Positions 11,266-23,308 of a DNA stretch of 64,000 nt are shown piece after piece (the first letter of the stretch is position 1; each line of letters starts with the position of its first letter). Location of the stretch: contig CM034607.1 of NCBI GenBank assembly GCA_020091685.1, positions 5,658,130 to 5,722,129 on the forward strand, in the 5' to 3' direction. This stretch comes from Lutjanus erythropterus (Eukaryota; Chordata; Actinopteri; Lutjaniformes; Lutjanidae). Under the pieces are notes generated by a model. That model had not been told where the DNA came from and made no database searches. It saw only the letters and a list, made by a program, of their open reading frames with translations. The translations under genes were made by a program, and so were the position numbers.

Positions 11266-12742
11266 CAAGCTGAGAGCAACAACTACGTGCAGTAGTGATG
11301 TCAAGTGGTGTCTTTATGGTAAGTTTCTAAATAATTTACGTTGCTGGAAAGTTGAACATTCACCCTATCGTTTTCACGCTCTTGTTTTCAATGTAACTCT
11401 AATATGGGCCTGTCCCTGAAAACTGTCATGTGACTCAGGCTTATCACATCTCTTTGCTTTGTCTCTATGCTACGAGGTAACCGGCCAGCTATAGTTTGTC
11501 AGCAGTGGCAGAAGTATGAAGCCTCGTTTTGATCTGTTCATGCTTGCTCTAGTAAAGTTACTGCTTTACTTACTTCCTGTATCTGTTTCAAATAAAAGCC
11601 TAACGTTTCAGAGGGCTTAACCCTTCATTTCTTAGTAAGGCTTTTACTGTGTAAACTGTGTCAAATTGACCACCAAATACTGCTATACCAGCTGTATTAA
11701 AAATGATCTGCATTAGCAAAAAAAAAACAACAACCAACCAACCAAACAAACAAACAAATATACTTGGGCCATCCGTAAATGATGATAAATAATACTATAG
11801 TATAAGTCAGTATGGACTAATGAAAGTATGTTTAAGTCTGTTGAAAGGAAAAAGAGTTTTACTTCTAAACACATCATACATGTGTGAAAATAGTTGATGA
11901 AAAAATGAAAACATTGAAAACCATGTAGTACTGAATCTGGAGTTGTTTAATGAAGACTTTTTGGGGGGATCTGAAACATGGCTCTGCAACATTCTGGAGC
12001 CATGGTCCACCTAACAGTAAGCCCCACAAACCAACACACGAATGACACCGCCTCCTCCTCCCCTCACCCTCCCTTATGGTCAGTTCAGAACCACGACTCA
12101 GTGTTCAGCAACTCTCTCAGTCCAAATCAGTCCAGCAGTTCACTTCAGCTCCAACAACCTGACACAGAAGAAAAAAAAAATACCATCCTGTTGTCGTCCT
12201 CTGACTCTGGTGGCTCAAACATGTCTGGACATGTCCAATAAAGCTGTTGGATGGAGTGTTTTAGGTTGTTTTCAGGTGGTGTTTGACACTGAGATGTTGG
12301 AGCAGGCACATCCCCAGTGTGTCCGAGCAGGGAAAATTGCTCCTTTTTTCGTGATTTTGAGACCTAATGTCATATGATTTTTCGAATCATCCAAATTTGG
12401 CTGGGTGGGTAAGAACGCATGTTTCTGTGGTGTTAAAAATTGGAACACACTTATTGTTGCTTTACACAAGCTTTAAATTTGGTGAAAATGAATCTAATAG
12501 AGAAATACATACAAAATAAAACAAAAATAAATAAATACATAAAATTTGCACCAGCCATCACCCAAATGCTGGTAAAATATGAAACTGGCTGTCAGATTGG
12601 CTTCACACATCAGCTAAAAAAGCAACTGGCCAGTGGACAAAAAAGTAAATTTTTCACTCTGCTGCTCTAGTAGATCCGCTGATTGCTGCAATTACCATGA
12701 AATTTTTCTGTTTTAAATCCTGCTGTGTCCAGGCCCTGAGAG
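11266..12742. other. unique sequence with A/CAAA-rich tract
   Basis: No gene is supported. A simple tract of A then CAAC, CAAC and CAAA units lies at about 11719-11760. The overlapping frames at 11978-12241 and 12042-12377 are both rich in serine, proline and threonine because the DNA there is C- and T-rich. They overlap in different frames and match no protein I know. Confidence 0.45.
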
Positions 12743-13110
12743 TTAAAGGTATCCTGTAGAGTTTTTTTCCCCTCAACAAATTATCTTTATATTCACTATT
12801 TCTCATCAAAATTTACTGAGTGTAATGTTGAGGCCCAGTAGACTCAATGGATGAATTTTCTTCCTCATAAACATTTGCATAGCTGAGATTTGAAATAAGT
12901 TGAGACCATCTTTCATGTTTCTTTGCTCTGTTGTCTTCCTCAGAGACTTTGTTTTGCTTATTGCTACATTTTTTGGTGCGTTACCTCCGTCAGCAATCAG
13001 ACAGACAGACAGAGAGGAGCGTGAAGCCATAGGCAGGGCTGTATATTGTGTACTGTGAATCCTTGAGTGTAAAAAGCATAAAAAACATGGATGCACTCAA
13101 AAGCATTACT
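12743..13110 (+). repeat. TTAA-started repeat, interrupted
   Basis: It opens with TTAAAGGTATCCTGTAGAG, which looks like the terminus of a fish TTAA-type element. Characteristic inner words are TTTGCATAGCTGAGATTTG and AGCAATCAGACAGACAGAC. The sequence runs directly into the target duplication of the hAT element at 13119. The repeat is therefore probably older, and its far end should lie beyond 13858, but I could not place it. Confidence 0.4.
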
Positions 13111-13858
13111 GCATAGTCCAGGGGTCTGCAACATGTGGCTCTTCAGCTCCTCTCCAGTGGCTCCCTGTGACTTTGGCAAAAAATGATATGGAAATGAATA
13201 ACATTATATTTTTTAAATATTCTTCATGTTTCATTGTTGTAGTCTATGAAAAAGTTGAGACAACTCAGAATTTCAAGCCAACATACATAGTACATCAGTT
13301 TTGAGACCAGGTCAGATTCTTCAGTTTTGAAAAAGTTTTACCAACTACTGATCTTTTGTTAAGATAATTTACTTTTCTTCTTTAGATAATATAAGATAAT
13401 ATATATTGAATTTTAGAAACCCCAAAATGTTGTATTTAAAAAATGATAGCGTAAACCATTTAATTTTAAGGCAACAAAATAGTAACAAATCAGGTTCACA
13501 GTTAACTATGTTTGAGTTTCTCTAACTTTTACTTTTACTATAAATTTATCTAAGGAAGAATAGTAAATTATCTAATCTTAATTAATCTTAATCTTAACTA
13601 AAGGTCAGTAGAAAGTTTGTAAAAGTTTGAGTTGGGCACAAAACTCAAAAATCTATTGCAGTATGTTGTACACCAAATTTCAAAAAAACATGTCAATATT
13701 TCATCAACTAAAATTTCAAAAACTGTGTCTATGGCTCCGTGTCTTTTCCTCTAAATTGTGATTGTGGCTCATCTTCTTGAGGAGAGCATTTAATAGTTGC
13801 GGCCCCAGACAGAAAATGGCTCTTTTGACCGCCAAGGTTGCAGACCCCTGGCATAGTA
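13111..13858. mobile_element. complete hAT-type MITE with target duplication
   Basis: The element occupies 13119-13850 (732 bp). Its ends are the perfect 14-bp inverted repeat CAGGGGTCTGCAAC / GTTGCAGACCCCTG. It is flanked by GCATAGTC at 13111-13118 and GCATAGTA at 13851-13858, an 8-bp duplication with one mismatch. An 8-bp duplication with CAGGGG-type ends is the signature of the hAT superfamily. The inside is AT-rich with no transposase, so the copy depended on an enzyme made elsewhere. One mismatch in the duplication suggests moderate age. Confidence 0.9.
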
Positions 13859-14121
13859 CTGTGAGTGTTTAAAAGTCTACATGTACATAACCCTGCTCTC
13901 TTACATGTAACCTTTGTTAGATTGTTGTTTGGACTCCTACTACAAAATGTGTAAAAACAAACAGTTATTATTTTAGTATGAAAAATCATCACATAGAACT
14001 TAATCTTTAATCTTTTTTACCAAAACATGAGCCTTTACAAGTAGTATTCTTGTTCTTCCTTTGGATCATTGAAAAGCTTCTTAAACTGAATTTGAACTTT
14101 TTTTTTGAGTCCAGTCATGAT

Positions 14122-14127
14122 TACACA

Positions 14128-14168
<41 letters not shown>
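14122..14168. repeat. (AC)n microsatellite
   Basis: A dinucleotide tract of about 47 bp with one CGCG interruption near its start, followed by a short A run and CAACAA/CAAA units. It is the cause of the valine-cysteine-rich frame read on the minus strand here. Confidence 0.95.
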
Positions 14169-14178
<10 letters not shown>

Positions 14179-14539
14179 CCCCAACAACAAACAAACGCAT
14201 AAACAAAGCAATTCACAATGAAAGAAAAAAGACAAAAGTGTGAAAAGATGTAAGTGTTAAATGATTAAAGGATTATTGTCTCTTTGTACTTTGTGAGATG
14301 AGGTTCTTGATTAGACTTCTGACTGGATTCTTTGTTCATTATTATAATAAAAAAGCAACAAACAAATGCTGTGAATATGTTTGCTGTGATACCTTTTCTG
14401 CTTCTGGCTTTATTCAGTCTGAACCCTGAACAAGGTCAGTACAGATGTAGGTGTAGAATTATATAAGGTATGGAGGACGGGTGGATGGTTGGAACTATGA
14501 CCCACAGGTTAAACAAAAATAAAGTAAAACAATACACTT

Positions 14540-14810
14540 CTCAGTGTCAGTCAGGTCAAAACTTACAATTGGCCAACATTAAATCCCAGCAAAACTCATG
14601 GTATTCTGATCAGCCTCAGCTGTGCTAGTGTTTAGTGCTCATTAGCAGCATACTGACACACTATGTGACCATTACACCTTCTTAACATCAGCATGTTAGC
14701 ATTGTCATTTTTTTTGAGCATGCTGATCTCTACATTTAGCTTGAAGCACTGCTGTACCCGAGTGCGTCCTCACAGAGCTGCTAGTGTTGCTGTAGCCTTT
14801 TGATTAAGAT
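14540..14810 (-). repeat. 'CATGTTAGCAT' dispersed fish repeat
   Basis: Diagnostic words are GATCAGCCTCAGCTGTGCTA, GTTTAGTGCTCATTAGCA, TAACATCAGCATGTTAGCAT and TCACAGAGCTGCTAG. On the other strand this reads as the widespread fish repeat with TGCTAACATGCTGATG and AGCTGAGGCTGAT. It is non-coding. No terminal inverted repeat was seen, so the class is unknown. Confidence 0.65.
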
Positions 14811-16084
14811 GATTGACAATGTGTCACATAAAGTAACATAATAGGTTCAGTATCAGGGAGGCAAGAAAGACATTGGATTCATGGCATTAAAAATAGTCTG
14901 AATTCCAGCAGTCAGTCTGTTATATTCTTTTAATGATTAAGGTTCTGACTTTGTTAGTAGAAAATATACCAGGCTGTCATTTTTTTCAAAACTTAATTTG
15001 AACTGAGATATAATTTGTTTTAATTAATTTGGATGCTTATACAGTAGCATCATGCACCCTGGTGGGGTCAGTGACGGTGTCATACCTTTCATTATAATCC
15101 ATATATTTTGCTATATGGTGTCAAAACTGAATTATGTGTCTTGAGATTGTGCGATTCTGAGACTTGGAATTTTGTATCTTGGTTCCAGTTCTGTCATTAT
15201 CCTGAAAACAACTCCTGAACCATCAGGCCACATATGAGCTTCTTGCAAGGGTCATGAGGATGAATGCGGGAAGAGCAGGAAGTCAGACGAGGTTGTACCA
15301 TTGACATTGCTCCACGTCTTTCAGGTGCCGCTTTGCTGCCTCACTTGGGTTGCAGCAAGAAGTGAAATCCTCAGATTTGTTGTGGTTTGAATAAAGGAGC
15401 TACTTTTTACAAAGTGGGCAAACAGCCTTACCTTTACTGGTAATTTTGCAATCACGACACAGGCTGCTGTGATTATTATGTTATGGCCAATGTGAAAATT
15501 TTACTACTAGGTGTCACACATGACACAGCTGCTCCTGAGTGGGACATAATGACAGCTCATGAATTAGCAAGTTTATATTTCTATATATATTCATATGCAT
15601 TGTTTAAACTTTTCAGCAATGTATTTCTCATGCTAGTCAACAGCTGAGTTCTGCACCACTGTCTGCTCTATTGTGATACATGCACTGCTACAAGTGCTGC
15701 AGAGACCACCCTCATTTCCTGTGAAGCCTGCTAGTTCTAGAACACATAAACATGCTGGTTTGTGTTTGAAATAGAAATATCACTTCTTATTAGTGTTTAT
15801 GATGTGTTGGTTCAAAACGTTGTGATTTATGTTGGTGATTGTCATAAATACAAATTTATGTTGGTAATTGGTAAACAAAAAGTCAGATCGGTGTAAGTTG
15901 GTGCACCTGTGTCCTAGCTTTTACTACTGATCACTCATCAGTCGGACATGCAGTAGGTCAGTAGTGAATTTTAAGAACACACTCTGCATCTACTTCAAAT
16001 GGGCCATTGTACTCATGGAGAATATTTAAGTTTTTGCTACACTTGAACGAAAGTTGTAAGTTCCAGCCCGAGAATGAAGTAAAT
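14811..16084. other. unique sequence, no gene seen
   Basis: AT-rich sequence with no repeat family or coding frame I recognise. A short alternating AT stretch (TATATTTCTATATATATTC) lies near 15572. Confidence 0.5.
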
Positions 16085-16185
16085 TAAGGCTGCATATCGT
16101 TTCAGAAATCATGATACCAGTACCAATACCAGTTCCCTTAAATACAGGTGCCATAGTTCATTTGATACCGATCCTGTGAATGGAA
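16085..16185 (+). repeat. 'GGCTGCATATCG...GATACC' repeat fragment
   Basis: TAAGGCTGCATATCGTTTC is followed by ATGATACCAGTACCAATACC and TTTGATACCGATCCTG. GATACC/GGTATC words after a GGCTGCA start are typical of a fish DNA-transposon family. Only one end is visible, and the (ATT)n tract follows. Confidence 0.4.
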
Positions 16186-16194
16186 GTTTTACGA

Positions 16195-16223
16195 TTTATT
16201 TATTATTATTATTATTATTATTT
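16195..16223. repeat. (ATT)n microsatellite
   Basis: About nine ATT units. The minus-strand frame here ends in an isoleucine run only because of this tract. Confidence 0.9.
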
Positions 16224-16743
16224 TATCAGATGCTACAGGTGTGCAGTATAGCCAGTCTTTAAAACGTTTTGGTGGCATCTTAGTACGCTGAAGTGTCTCT
16301 TTCTCTGTCAAATACGCCGCACTTGTCTTCACCAAACCAGAGACCATATGGGGTGTATACTGCAATAGTGGGTTAAGTTCACGTTGCATTAAATCAAAGA
16401 ATGCTTGCTGTGATTTTGGGGGTAGAAAAGGGACCGACTGCAGGTATCACTGGACTGGAAAGGTTTTGGTTCTACGAAGTGGTTCAATATAAAAACACAT
16501 TAAAACATGATGATACAGTATGTGTAATAGGAGTGAGTACGTTGTGAGTATGTGGTTATAAAACTTACTTTAAGTTAAGTAAGGGCAGAACGGAGGGAAT
16601 TACTAGGCAACATGAAAATGTGACAGTGTTATAAGTTACATGAATTTTACAGGAAGTCACCTGACATCAGTGTTCATTAAACATTCAGCTCAAGGATTTA
16701 AGTATTATGTTGCAGTGTGACTAATCAGATTTGGACTACTGTG

Positions 16744-17328
16744 TTAAAGGGATAGTTCACCCAACCATGAAAATTCAATCATCATCTACTCACCCTCATG
16801 CTGATTGAAGGTCAGGTTTAGTTTTTTAGTCCACAAAACACTGCTGGAGTTGAACAGAAAAACAGTGTTGCATAATCTCCCAAACCATGGAAGTGAATGG
16901 TGACCAGTGAAAAAAAACCCAACACAACAAAAACATAAAATGCTTCCATACTGCTCGTCAGGTGTAATCCAAGTCTCTTAAAGCCATTCACATGACAAGT
17001 TGACTAAAAAATGTTATTTACACCATTCATGTGATCATACACACTGTCTGAACTGTGTGTGTTGTGATGGTGTATAAACAGCATGTCAGGACTTGGATTA
17101 TACCAGGCAAGCAGTATGGAGGCATTGCGTGTTTTTTTTCCCAGTTGTTTTTTATGTTTGAAAACTGGTCATCGTTCACTTCCATTGTTTTGGAGATTCT
17201 GCAACGCTGTTTGCCTGTGAAACTCCAGCAGTGTTTTGTGGACTAACAAAATAAATCTGATCCTCAGTTGGCATGGGGGTGAGTAGATGATGACTGAATT
17301 TAAATTTTTGGGTGAACTATCCATTTAA
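16744..17328. mobile_element. TTAA-flanked fold-back element, complete
   Basis: Left end TTAAAGGGATAGTTCACCCA is inverted against right end TGGGTGAACTATCCATTTAA, with TTAA at both outer edges (16744-16747 and 17325-17328). I recognise this terminus as one of the commonest fish non-autonomous DNA transposons. TTAA target sites are used by the piggyBac and Kolobok groups, and which one applies here is not decided. The whole 585 bp is a near-palindrome. Inner pairs include CCACAAAACACTGCTGGAGT with CTCCAGCAGTGTTTTGTGG, and CATACTGC with GCAGTATG. No coding capacity. Confidence 0.88.
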
Positions 17329-17337
17329 GTCTTTTCA

Positions 17338-17565
17338 GTAGAGATGTACTGATTCCAGTTTCCTTGGCCAGTTCCAATTTTAGATTTTTTAAGGGCCTGA
17401 CCTGCTAATACCGATTTTGGCTGATTCCAATTCCAAGTCTTTCTGTGAACTTTAATTGACAGCATTCACAAACATTTTCGCAACTTTTCTTGTAAAATTA
17501 AATTGGATCTTCCCAGAAGTCCTCCAGGTTACAGCCAGGCCTTATTATATTATTATATTAAGATT
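17338..17565 (+). repeat. family C repeat, forward copy
   Basis: It starts GTAGAGATGTACTGATTCCA, then CCAGTTCCAATTTTAGA and GGCCTGACCTGCTAATACCG, and later TCCTCCAGGTTACAGCCAGG. The same order occurs on the minus strand of 34615-35080. Chance frames read from both copies share the peptide VLQVTARPY, which shows homology and not a gene. It is probably a 'GATGCAC'-type non-autonomous DNA transposon. The inner end is not resolved. Confidence 0.6.
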
Positions 17566-19065
17566 TTGTACCAGAGGGAACATGATCTCACAAGATCTCA
17601 TGGAATCTTGTGGGATTTCATGGGATGCGATTTCATGTGATCTCATTGTGAAAGGTGATGTAAACAAACTGGAGACTGACGCGATGCAACAGCTTGCTCT
17701 AGTAAACCTTTGCATTGAGAAAAACAGAATGAATTGTTAAATGAGTGTGATGAGGAAATGTTTCAGGAGATGCATCAACACAGTTTATTCTTCAGCCAGA
17801 TCAAGGGGTGAGATTTTAACTGTCCTGCTGTGAGCAGTTGTCTGCTGCTGACTAACATTAGTATGAAGAGCTAGAAAATTTGCGCCTGCTCTGCAACATG
17901 GTCAGCTGCTCAGCTGTTGCGTCTCCTTGTCGACTGTCTTTCTTGTCTTTATCCTGTTCGTGGAATCACTAACACCGACTTAATGCAAGCATGTGTCAGT
18001 GTGTGCGGCTGTGACCAGCGCTTTTGTGGGTGTTACATTAGGTCAGTGTGTGCTGCGTGCATGACGTGACCATTGCACAGAACATATGTGAATATGATGA
18101 TATGTGACACTGACTGGCTGGTCACCAGTCTCTGGCCAGTCGATCGATACATTTCGATACTTTTCAGGCCACTGTTCCCTTCTTCTGTCTCCTTGTGTTG
18201 CCTCTCTTTCAGTCCCAATGTGTCCTCATCCCAGCTCGTCGCATACTGACAAAATTCTCTTGATTGTTTTAAAGATATAATCAGGCTTATTCATTTTCCA
18301 TTTAAATCTTACTTTAATTCCCATAGACATCAGACTGACTTATGGACCATCCTTGGAAACTTTGAGATCTTGACTGGAATTTCAAATAAAGTTGTGTGGG
18401 TTGCAACAATGCTTGGCCATGCAGCATGCATTTGTACTGATGAGCCCAGCGGTGGGCCTGGTGGAGCTGAAGAGTTTAAGCCAGACCCGCACATAATATT
18501 GAGCCATCACTAACAAACATAGCAGTCCTCTGGGAAAGAATTTAAAGTTTTACTTGTCAAACAGAATCAAAGTCACACTGTCATTGCTCAGCAGGAGATG
18601 AGCTGATGTGAGCGGGTCATGGTCCTGGGTCATCCCTCCACCACCACGTCCAAAGTGGGACTAAACTAGAAGAGATGTAGCAGAGTTCAGGTCTCCAGCA
18701 GAATGTGTCTGAATGTAATGGAATGACAGTGAGACAATATACAGAATACTTTATCTTGACAATGGCAACAAAAGATCTCTGCCAGGCATAAGAAAAAACA
18801 CCACAGATCTGTTAGAATGTCTCGCATGATAAAGAGCATTTGGGCTTTATGAGCAATTTCCTGGAAACACACAACACTAAATTAAAAAATTAAATCATAT
18901 GTCTGGAAAATGAAAGCCAGCTTGATAATTAAGAGATGGTAAATGAGGGCTCACCCAAATGAACATTTGTGCTGATAAAGGAGCCTGACTTAATACACAG
19001 GCTTGTGTTGTTGCTGGAAAGTTGTCTAACAACCCGCTGCTGGTTTATGGAGGTCAGCTCAGTTT
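17566..19065. other. unique sequence, no gene seen
   Basis: No gene. A run of related words (GATCTCACAAGATCTCATGG, TTTCATGGGATGCGATTTC) near 17584-17650 is a local imperfect repeat. Bases 18395-18700 are less AT-rich and repeat-free and might be conserved non-coding sequence. Nothing in the sequence confirms that. Confidence 0.45.
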
Positions 19066-19662
19066 AGGGATGCATGATATTGGATTTTGGACGATATCGG
19101 ATATTTTCCAACTCATTTTGGCCGATTGCCGATGCTGATATATGCACATATTTATTCTGTCTAATTGCAGAGAACATCAAGTCTGTCTTGAAGTGGAATT
19201 AACATAAGATTATGCCTGCTCTTGTTGTGATGACCCACTGGCAGATGCAGAAACAAAGCAAAATGCTTTTCAAAATGGACACACTCACTAGGCAAAAGAA
19301 GAAAACTACTGTTGACAGCTTTTTTTGATTGTGCCTGTTTCTCTTTGTTCTTGACAAATTTGTGATGAATTTGCCTCTTAAGATAGGAAATTGAATTTGT
19401 AGTGTTGAAGCAATGCGATTTGGCTTTTCTTTGCAGACTAACACTAAGCAATCATCGCAAATAATGACTTTGCTATCCCTTTCAGACACATCAAAAAACC
19501 TCCACACTGCAGACACACTCGCATCATGTGCACATAATTAAAACTTCATCTCACTGGCTTGTCATATCAGCAGAAATGTCCATTTTAGGCTGACACTGAT
19601 TTTTTATTTTAAAGCCTTTTTTAGACGATGCAGATGACATGCCAATGTAATCGTGCATCCTT
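19066..19662. mobile_element. 597-bp element with AGGGATGCA-type ends
   Basis: Left end AGGGATGCATGAT is inverted against right end ATCGTGCATCCTT. Near the left end are GATATTGG, GATATCGGATATT and GGCCGATTGCCGATG. The inside (AACATCAAGTCTGTCTTGAA, GTGGAATTAACATAAGATTA, CTACTGTTGACAGC) matches a fish repeat I know with these ends. Two overlapping minus-strand frames of about 100 codons inside it are not transposase-like. Flanks show no clear 8-bp duplication. It is a non-autonomous, probably hAT-type element. Confidence 0.72.
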
Positions 19663-19689
19663 GTTTGCGTGATTGCATGACTTCGGTGA

Positions 19690-19966
19690 ATCTGAAATAA
19701 CACTTTAAAACAGCAAAGTCACACAGTAACACAAACTAAGTGATTGAAGCAGCAGAGGACCAGCAACTCCTTTGTTCAGTGAGATAAAATTACTGTTTTG
19801 TCAAAGGAATCTGGTGGCTTTGGAGAAAGTGATATTTTACTTATACAACTTGAACTGATATTGACTTTTGTAGGTGTCTAAAATACATTTTGCTGCTGAC
19901 CCATTACCCACTATGGATAAGTGCCTCATATAACCCCACTTCAGAAATTCTGAACTATCTCTGTAA
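19690..19966 (-). mobile_element. family E TTAA-type element, one end, reverse
   Basis: Read on the minus strand this runs parallel to the left arm at 48445-48850. Shared words are AGTGGGGTTATATGAGGCAC against AGTGGGGTTGTATGAGGTAC, TTATCCATAGTGGGTAATG, TATTTTAGACACCTA and GAGTTGCTGGTCCTCTGCTG. The outer end is TGAACTATCTCTGTAA, a worn version of a terminus beginning TTAAAGAGATA. The other arm is missing, so this is a solo end. Confidence 0.65.
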
Positions 19967-20000
19967 GGCACTATAGTTAAGGTAATATCAGTGAGTCAGA

Positions 20001-20325
20001 GTCAGAGAACATTTTCTTGTCCTTTTAGAAAGACAGCTTCTCTCTTTGGGGAATCATCTAACTGGCCTTGATGTTCTTCAGTCTGTTTTCAGGCTTTTCG
20101 AGAGCTTTGTTTATCAATAATTGAAGTCGAGCGCAATTATCTTTTGTAAGAAGAAGATAGAAAACATGCACACAATGTTACATTTAGGTATTAAGCTGAG
20201 AAAAAAAGCTGGAAACAGACCAAGGAACATCAAGGCCAGTTCGACGATTCCCTGAAGAGAGTGTAAGTGTTTGCCTGATGTGACTGTCTGTCTGAAAAGA
20301 CACGAAAATGTTCCCTAACTCTGAC
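20001..20325. mobile_element. long hairpin (fold-back) element
   Basis: Two arms of about 110 to 120 bp face each other. The left arm has GTCAGAGAACATTTTCTTGT, GGGGAATCATCTAACTGGCC, TTGATGTTCTTCAGTCTGTT and TTCAGGC. The right arm read backwards gives GTTAGGGAACATTTTCGTGT, AGGGAATCGTCGAACTGGCC, TTGATGTTCCTTGGTCTGTT and TCCAGC. About 100 nt of unpaired AT-rich sequence separates them. There is no coding frame. This is probably a fold-back MITE; I do not recognise the family. Transcribed, it would form a long imperfect RNA hairpin. Confidence 0.75.
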
Positions 20326-23281
20326 TTTTCTTTGTTTAACCAATTATGGACAGCGGTGTTGCTGCACTACTCATGTTATTTGCAATTTCAGACTTTGCAC
20401 ATCACGGCAGAAGAGTCATTTTAGCCACAATTACAGTATTTTAGTTATGCAAACTCCATTATGTGTGTTTCACAGTGAGACATCCCTGTGCTTGGAGTCA
20501 CCATTGTATGCACTGTTCTCTAAGCAGGACATCTGCAACAACCAAAGATGCTCTGTTCTAATTGGTTAAAGTGAGTGCTCCTGTTGACCACATTGCCTCG
20601 TGATGACAATGGAAAGTGAAGCAATACTCTTTCCTTATCTGTCACTCAGGTTTTGATTACTAAAGCCTTAGCAAAATGGCTAACATCCATCTGTTACTCT
20701 TTTCTCCTCCATGTGACCACTTTACAAACAGGAGCTCTGAAAGCAACCACTGAAACACGTAAGAGCTCTGTGATGTTATTGTTATTGATAGCACAGTGTG
20801 AATGTTTCTGTCTTCTAGTTATAGTAGATAATTGTGCTTGACTCCCAATTATTCATATAGAAAGCTGTAAAAAGGCTGAAGTGCTGAAGGTGAATATAAA
20901 GCTGGCACTGCACGCGAGAAGATGAAAATGTCACACCAAAATGAAATACCGCTTAAAATGCTGCTAAGCTGGGAGTCCAAGTGCAAACGCCTTCAGAATA
21001 CAAGTGTGTGTGTGTATATGCATTTGTATGTACGCCCATCTTTAGCATCCATTGGGAGTATTTACTCATCTAATCACTTCTCTCCCCTGTGTCGGTGTGC
21101 TAATTAGGTCTAAAATATACATCATAGTTCCCCTCGTAGCTTTAATTAAAAGTTGATGCTAGTTATTCAGCTATCAAGTGATGTGCTTGGAAAAGTGTCC
21201 AGAAAGTGTGGTTTAAGTGCCAGTTTGAGGACAAAAAAATACCCAGTAGTTTTATGCAGAGATGGGATGCTGCATGTGTCTTTATGTCTTCCGAAAAAGT
21301 GCATCATTGCCTTTTTAACTGAGCATGTTAATAAAAAGGAATAGCTCTGAAAATGATGAAATCATTCACAGAAGAAAAGAGATCTGGCACGGCGTAATTA
21401 TTTCAGGCACTGAGTGGTGGAGTACATTTTTAGCATTCTGCTTTGCATTCAAATAAGCATTTGTGAGGTGCAGAGGTTTCTCCCTGTATGACTTGCACTA
21501 AACCAGGTAATGAGAAGGCTGTGAAGGGGAGCTCAGGAAGATGTTTCTGAGCATGCAACCAGTCATGATGTGATAAATGTAAGGGTGGGTGAACTCGGTT
21601 AGTATTCACCATCATCATTGTAAGGTTAACATTGAAATTCTACATCTTACTCATTCTCTGCCTAGCCTATAAATTAATGAGTTTTAAATCATAACTTTTA
21701 AAGACCCTATGAATAGAATTGTCATATGATTATATATAATCTTTTTCAATTATTGTGATGGCTTACAGCTAAAATACATGGGGCAGAGATGAAACATGTC
21801 ACGTGGGCGGAGTGGAGCGGGGTTTTTACCTGCTGCACACACTCTGTCTTTGGTGAAAGATGAGTTTTATGAGAAGATTTAAAGTAGGATTGATGATAGT
21901 TGATCAGCTTCTCTCTATGCTTTGCCAAGTGATGCAGTCGGTTAAGCAGAGTTTGGAAGAATAGGATATATTAACTTGTATGGAATTAATTAAACAGACA
22001 TTTTGAACTACAGGATCTTGGATACACATTGATTTAGTTGAATTGCAGTGCATAAACACAATTAGGATGTCTTGGCTGCATGGCAGAGGGGAACCCTTAG
22101 GGCTTTTTAGGCCTCTCTGTTCTCTTCTAAATCTTAATTTTAACCTCATTTTCTATCAACTTTGCTTCCAAAATGAAAGGGTTACTATCCTGAAAACGGC
22201 AAAATACAGTTAACCTATCAGATTGTTTTATTGTTGCTGTTAGGTGGAGAAAGGTTAGAGCTGGCTCGCTCATCAGTTAGGACTGGGACACTGGGACAGG
22301 AAACCATAGCCCATGTGTTTGTTTAGAACATGGGAGGTGAATTAAACAATCACATTTTGGTTTATAGTGGGTGGGACCAAAAATCATCGCCCTAGGCCTT
22401 CCTGAAGGCCAGCGCTATCTTGCTTTTAGTCTGGGGCCAAAGCAGATGAGGCCAACACTGTTGCTAGGTGGCTAGCATGATAATGGTGCCTTTTCTCAGG
22501 CAGAATTTTGCAGTGTAGCAGAGGCTCGCCAAAGGACTGTATTATTTTGGAGACTGAAATTGCATTGTCCCCAAGTCTGTTGGAACTCAGACACTTGAGT
22601 CTCGTTCATCAAAGAAACAGAAATAATACCACTGGGGATATATTCTACATGTATCTGTGTGTGTGGTGCTAAAATAGAGAAATAACACTGATAAAAAAGA
22701 AACTCAGAATGATTCATACAGGCTTTTACAGCTCTTAATATCGAGCAAACTTGCGCAATTATAACTTATCCAAATGGATAGTGACAGAGTAGATGGGAAT
22801 TATCTACTGTTCAGTACACGTATTAGGACATATAACTCTAGAAAAACATTACTTATTCTGTTATCATTGTGTAGTGTTTGCTGCCCTCTACTGGGTTTGA
22901 CAACTACACACTACAGACACCTGCTGTTGTCACAAGCTTTTCCTTCTTTTTTGTTGTCTCTGGCTAAGTTTTGGCTGAAGTCCTAGCTCTGATCATCACA
23001 GTTCCCCAGTGCTGTATTGCAGTGTCTCTGGTTGAATGAGGTATCTATTTTAATCATTTTTAAACATGTGTCTGGTATTAAAATGTGATCTCTATCCAGA
23101 TATGTTATCCAGAGAAGGATAACTGCATGTTAATGCAAGGTGTAATCAGATCTGCCTGACCTCATCTAGTCTGGCTTGCTTTGTTTTCAGATCTTGGGTA
23201 GGTGTAAACGCAATCTGTACAACATGCAAATTTAATTTTAATGCCAGGTATAAATGGGTTGAGATTGTACTTCTTGTGTTG
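20326..23281. other. unique sequence, no gene seen
   Basis: Nearly 3 kb with no repeat family I can name and no coding frame that resembles a protein. A short GC-rich patch near 21800 (CACGTGGGCGGAGTGGAGCG) may be repeat-derived. Frames of 60 to 83 codons here are spread over both strands and all look random. Confidence 0.5.
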
Positions 23282-23308
23282 TTATTTATTTATTTATTTA
23301 TTTTTATT
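23282..23308. repeat. (TTTA)n microsatellite
   Basis: About six TTTA units beside the AT-rich sequence that precedes a CGATTAATCG-family cluster. Confidence 0.85.

Noticed and set aside
19161-19516. Two minus-strand frames of 96 and 105 codons as genes
   Set aside because: They overlap in different registers and lie wholly within the 19066-19662 transposon; neither has a transposase motif.
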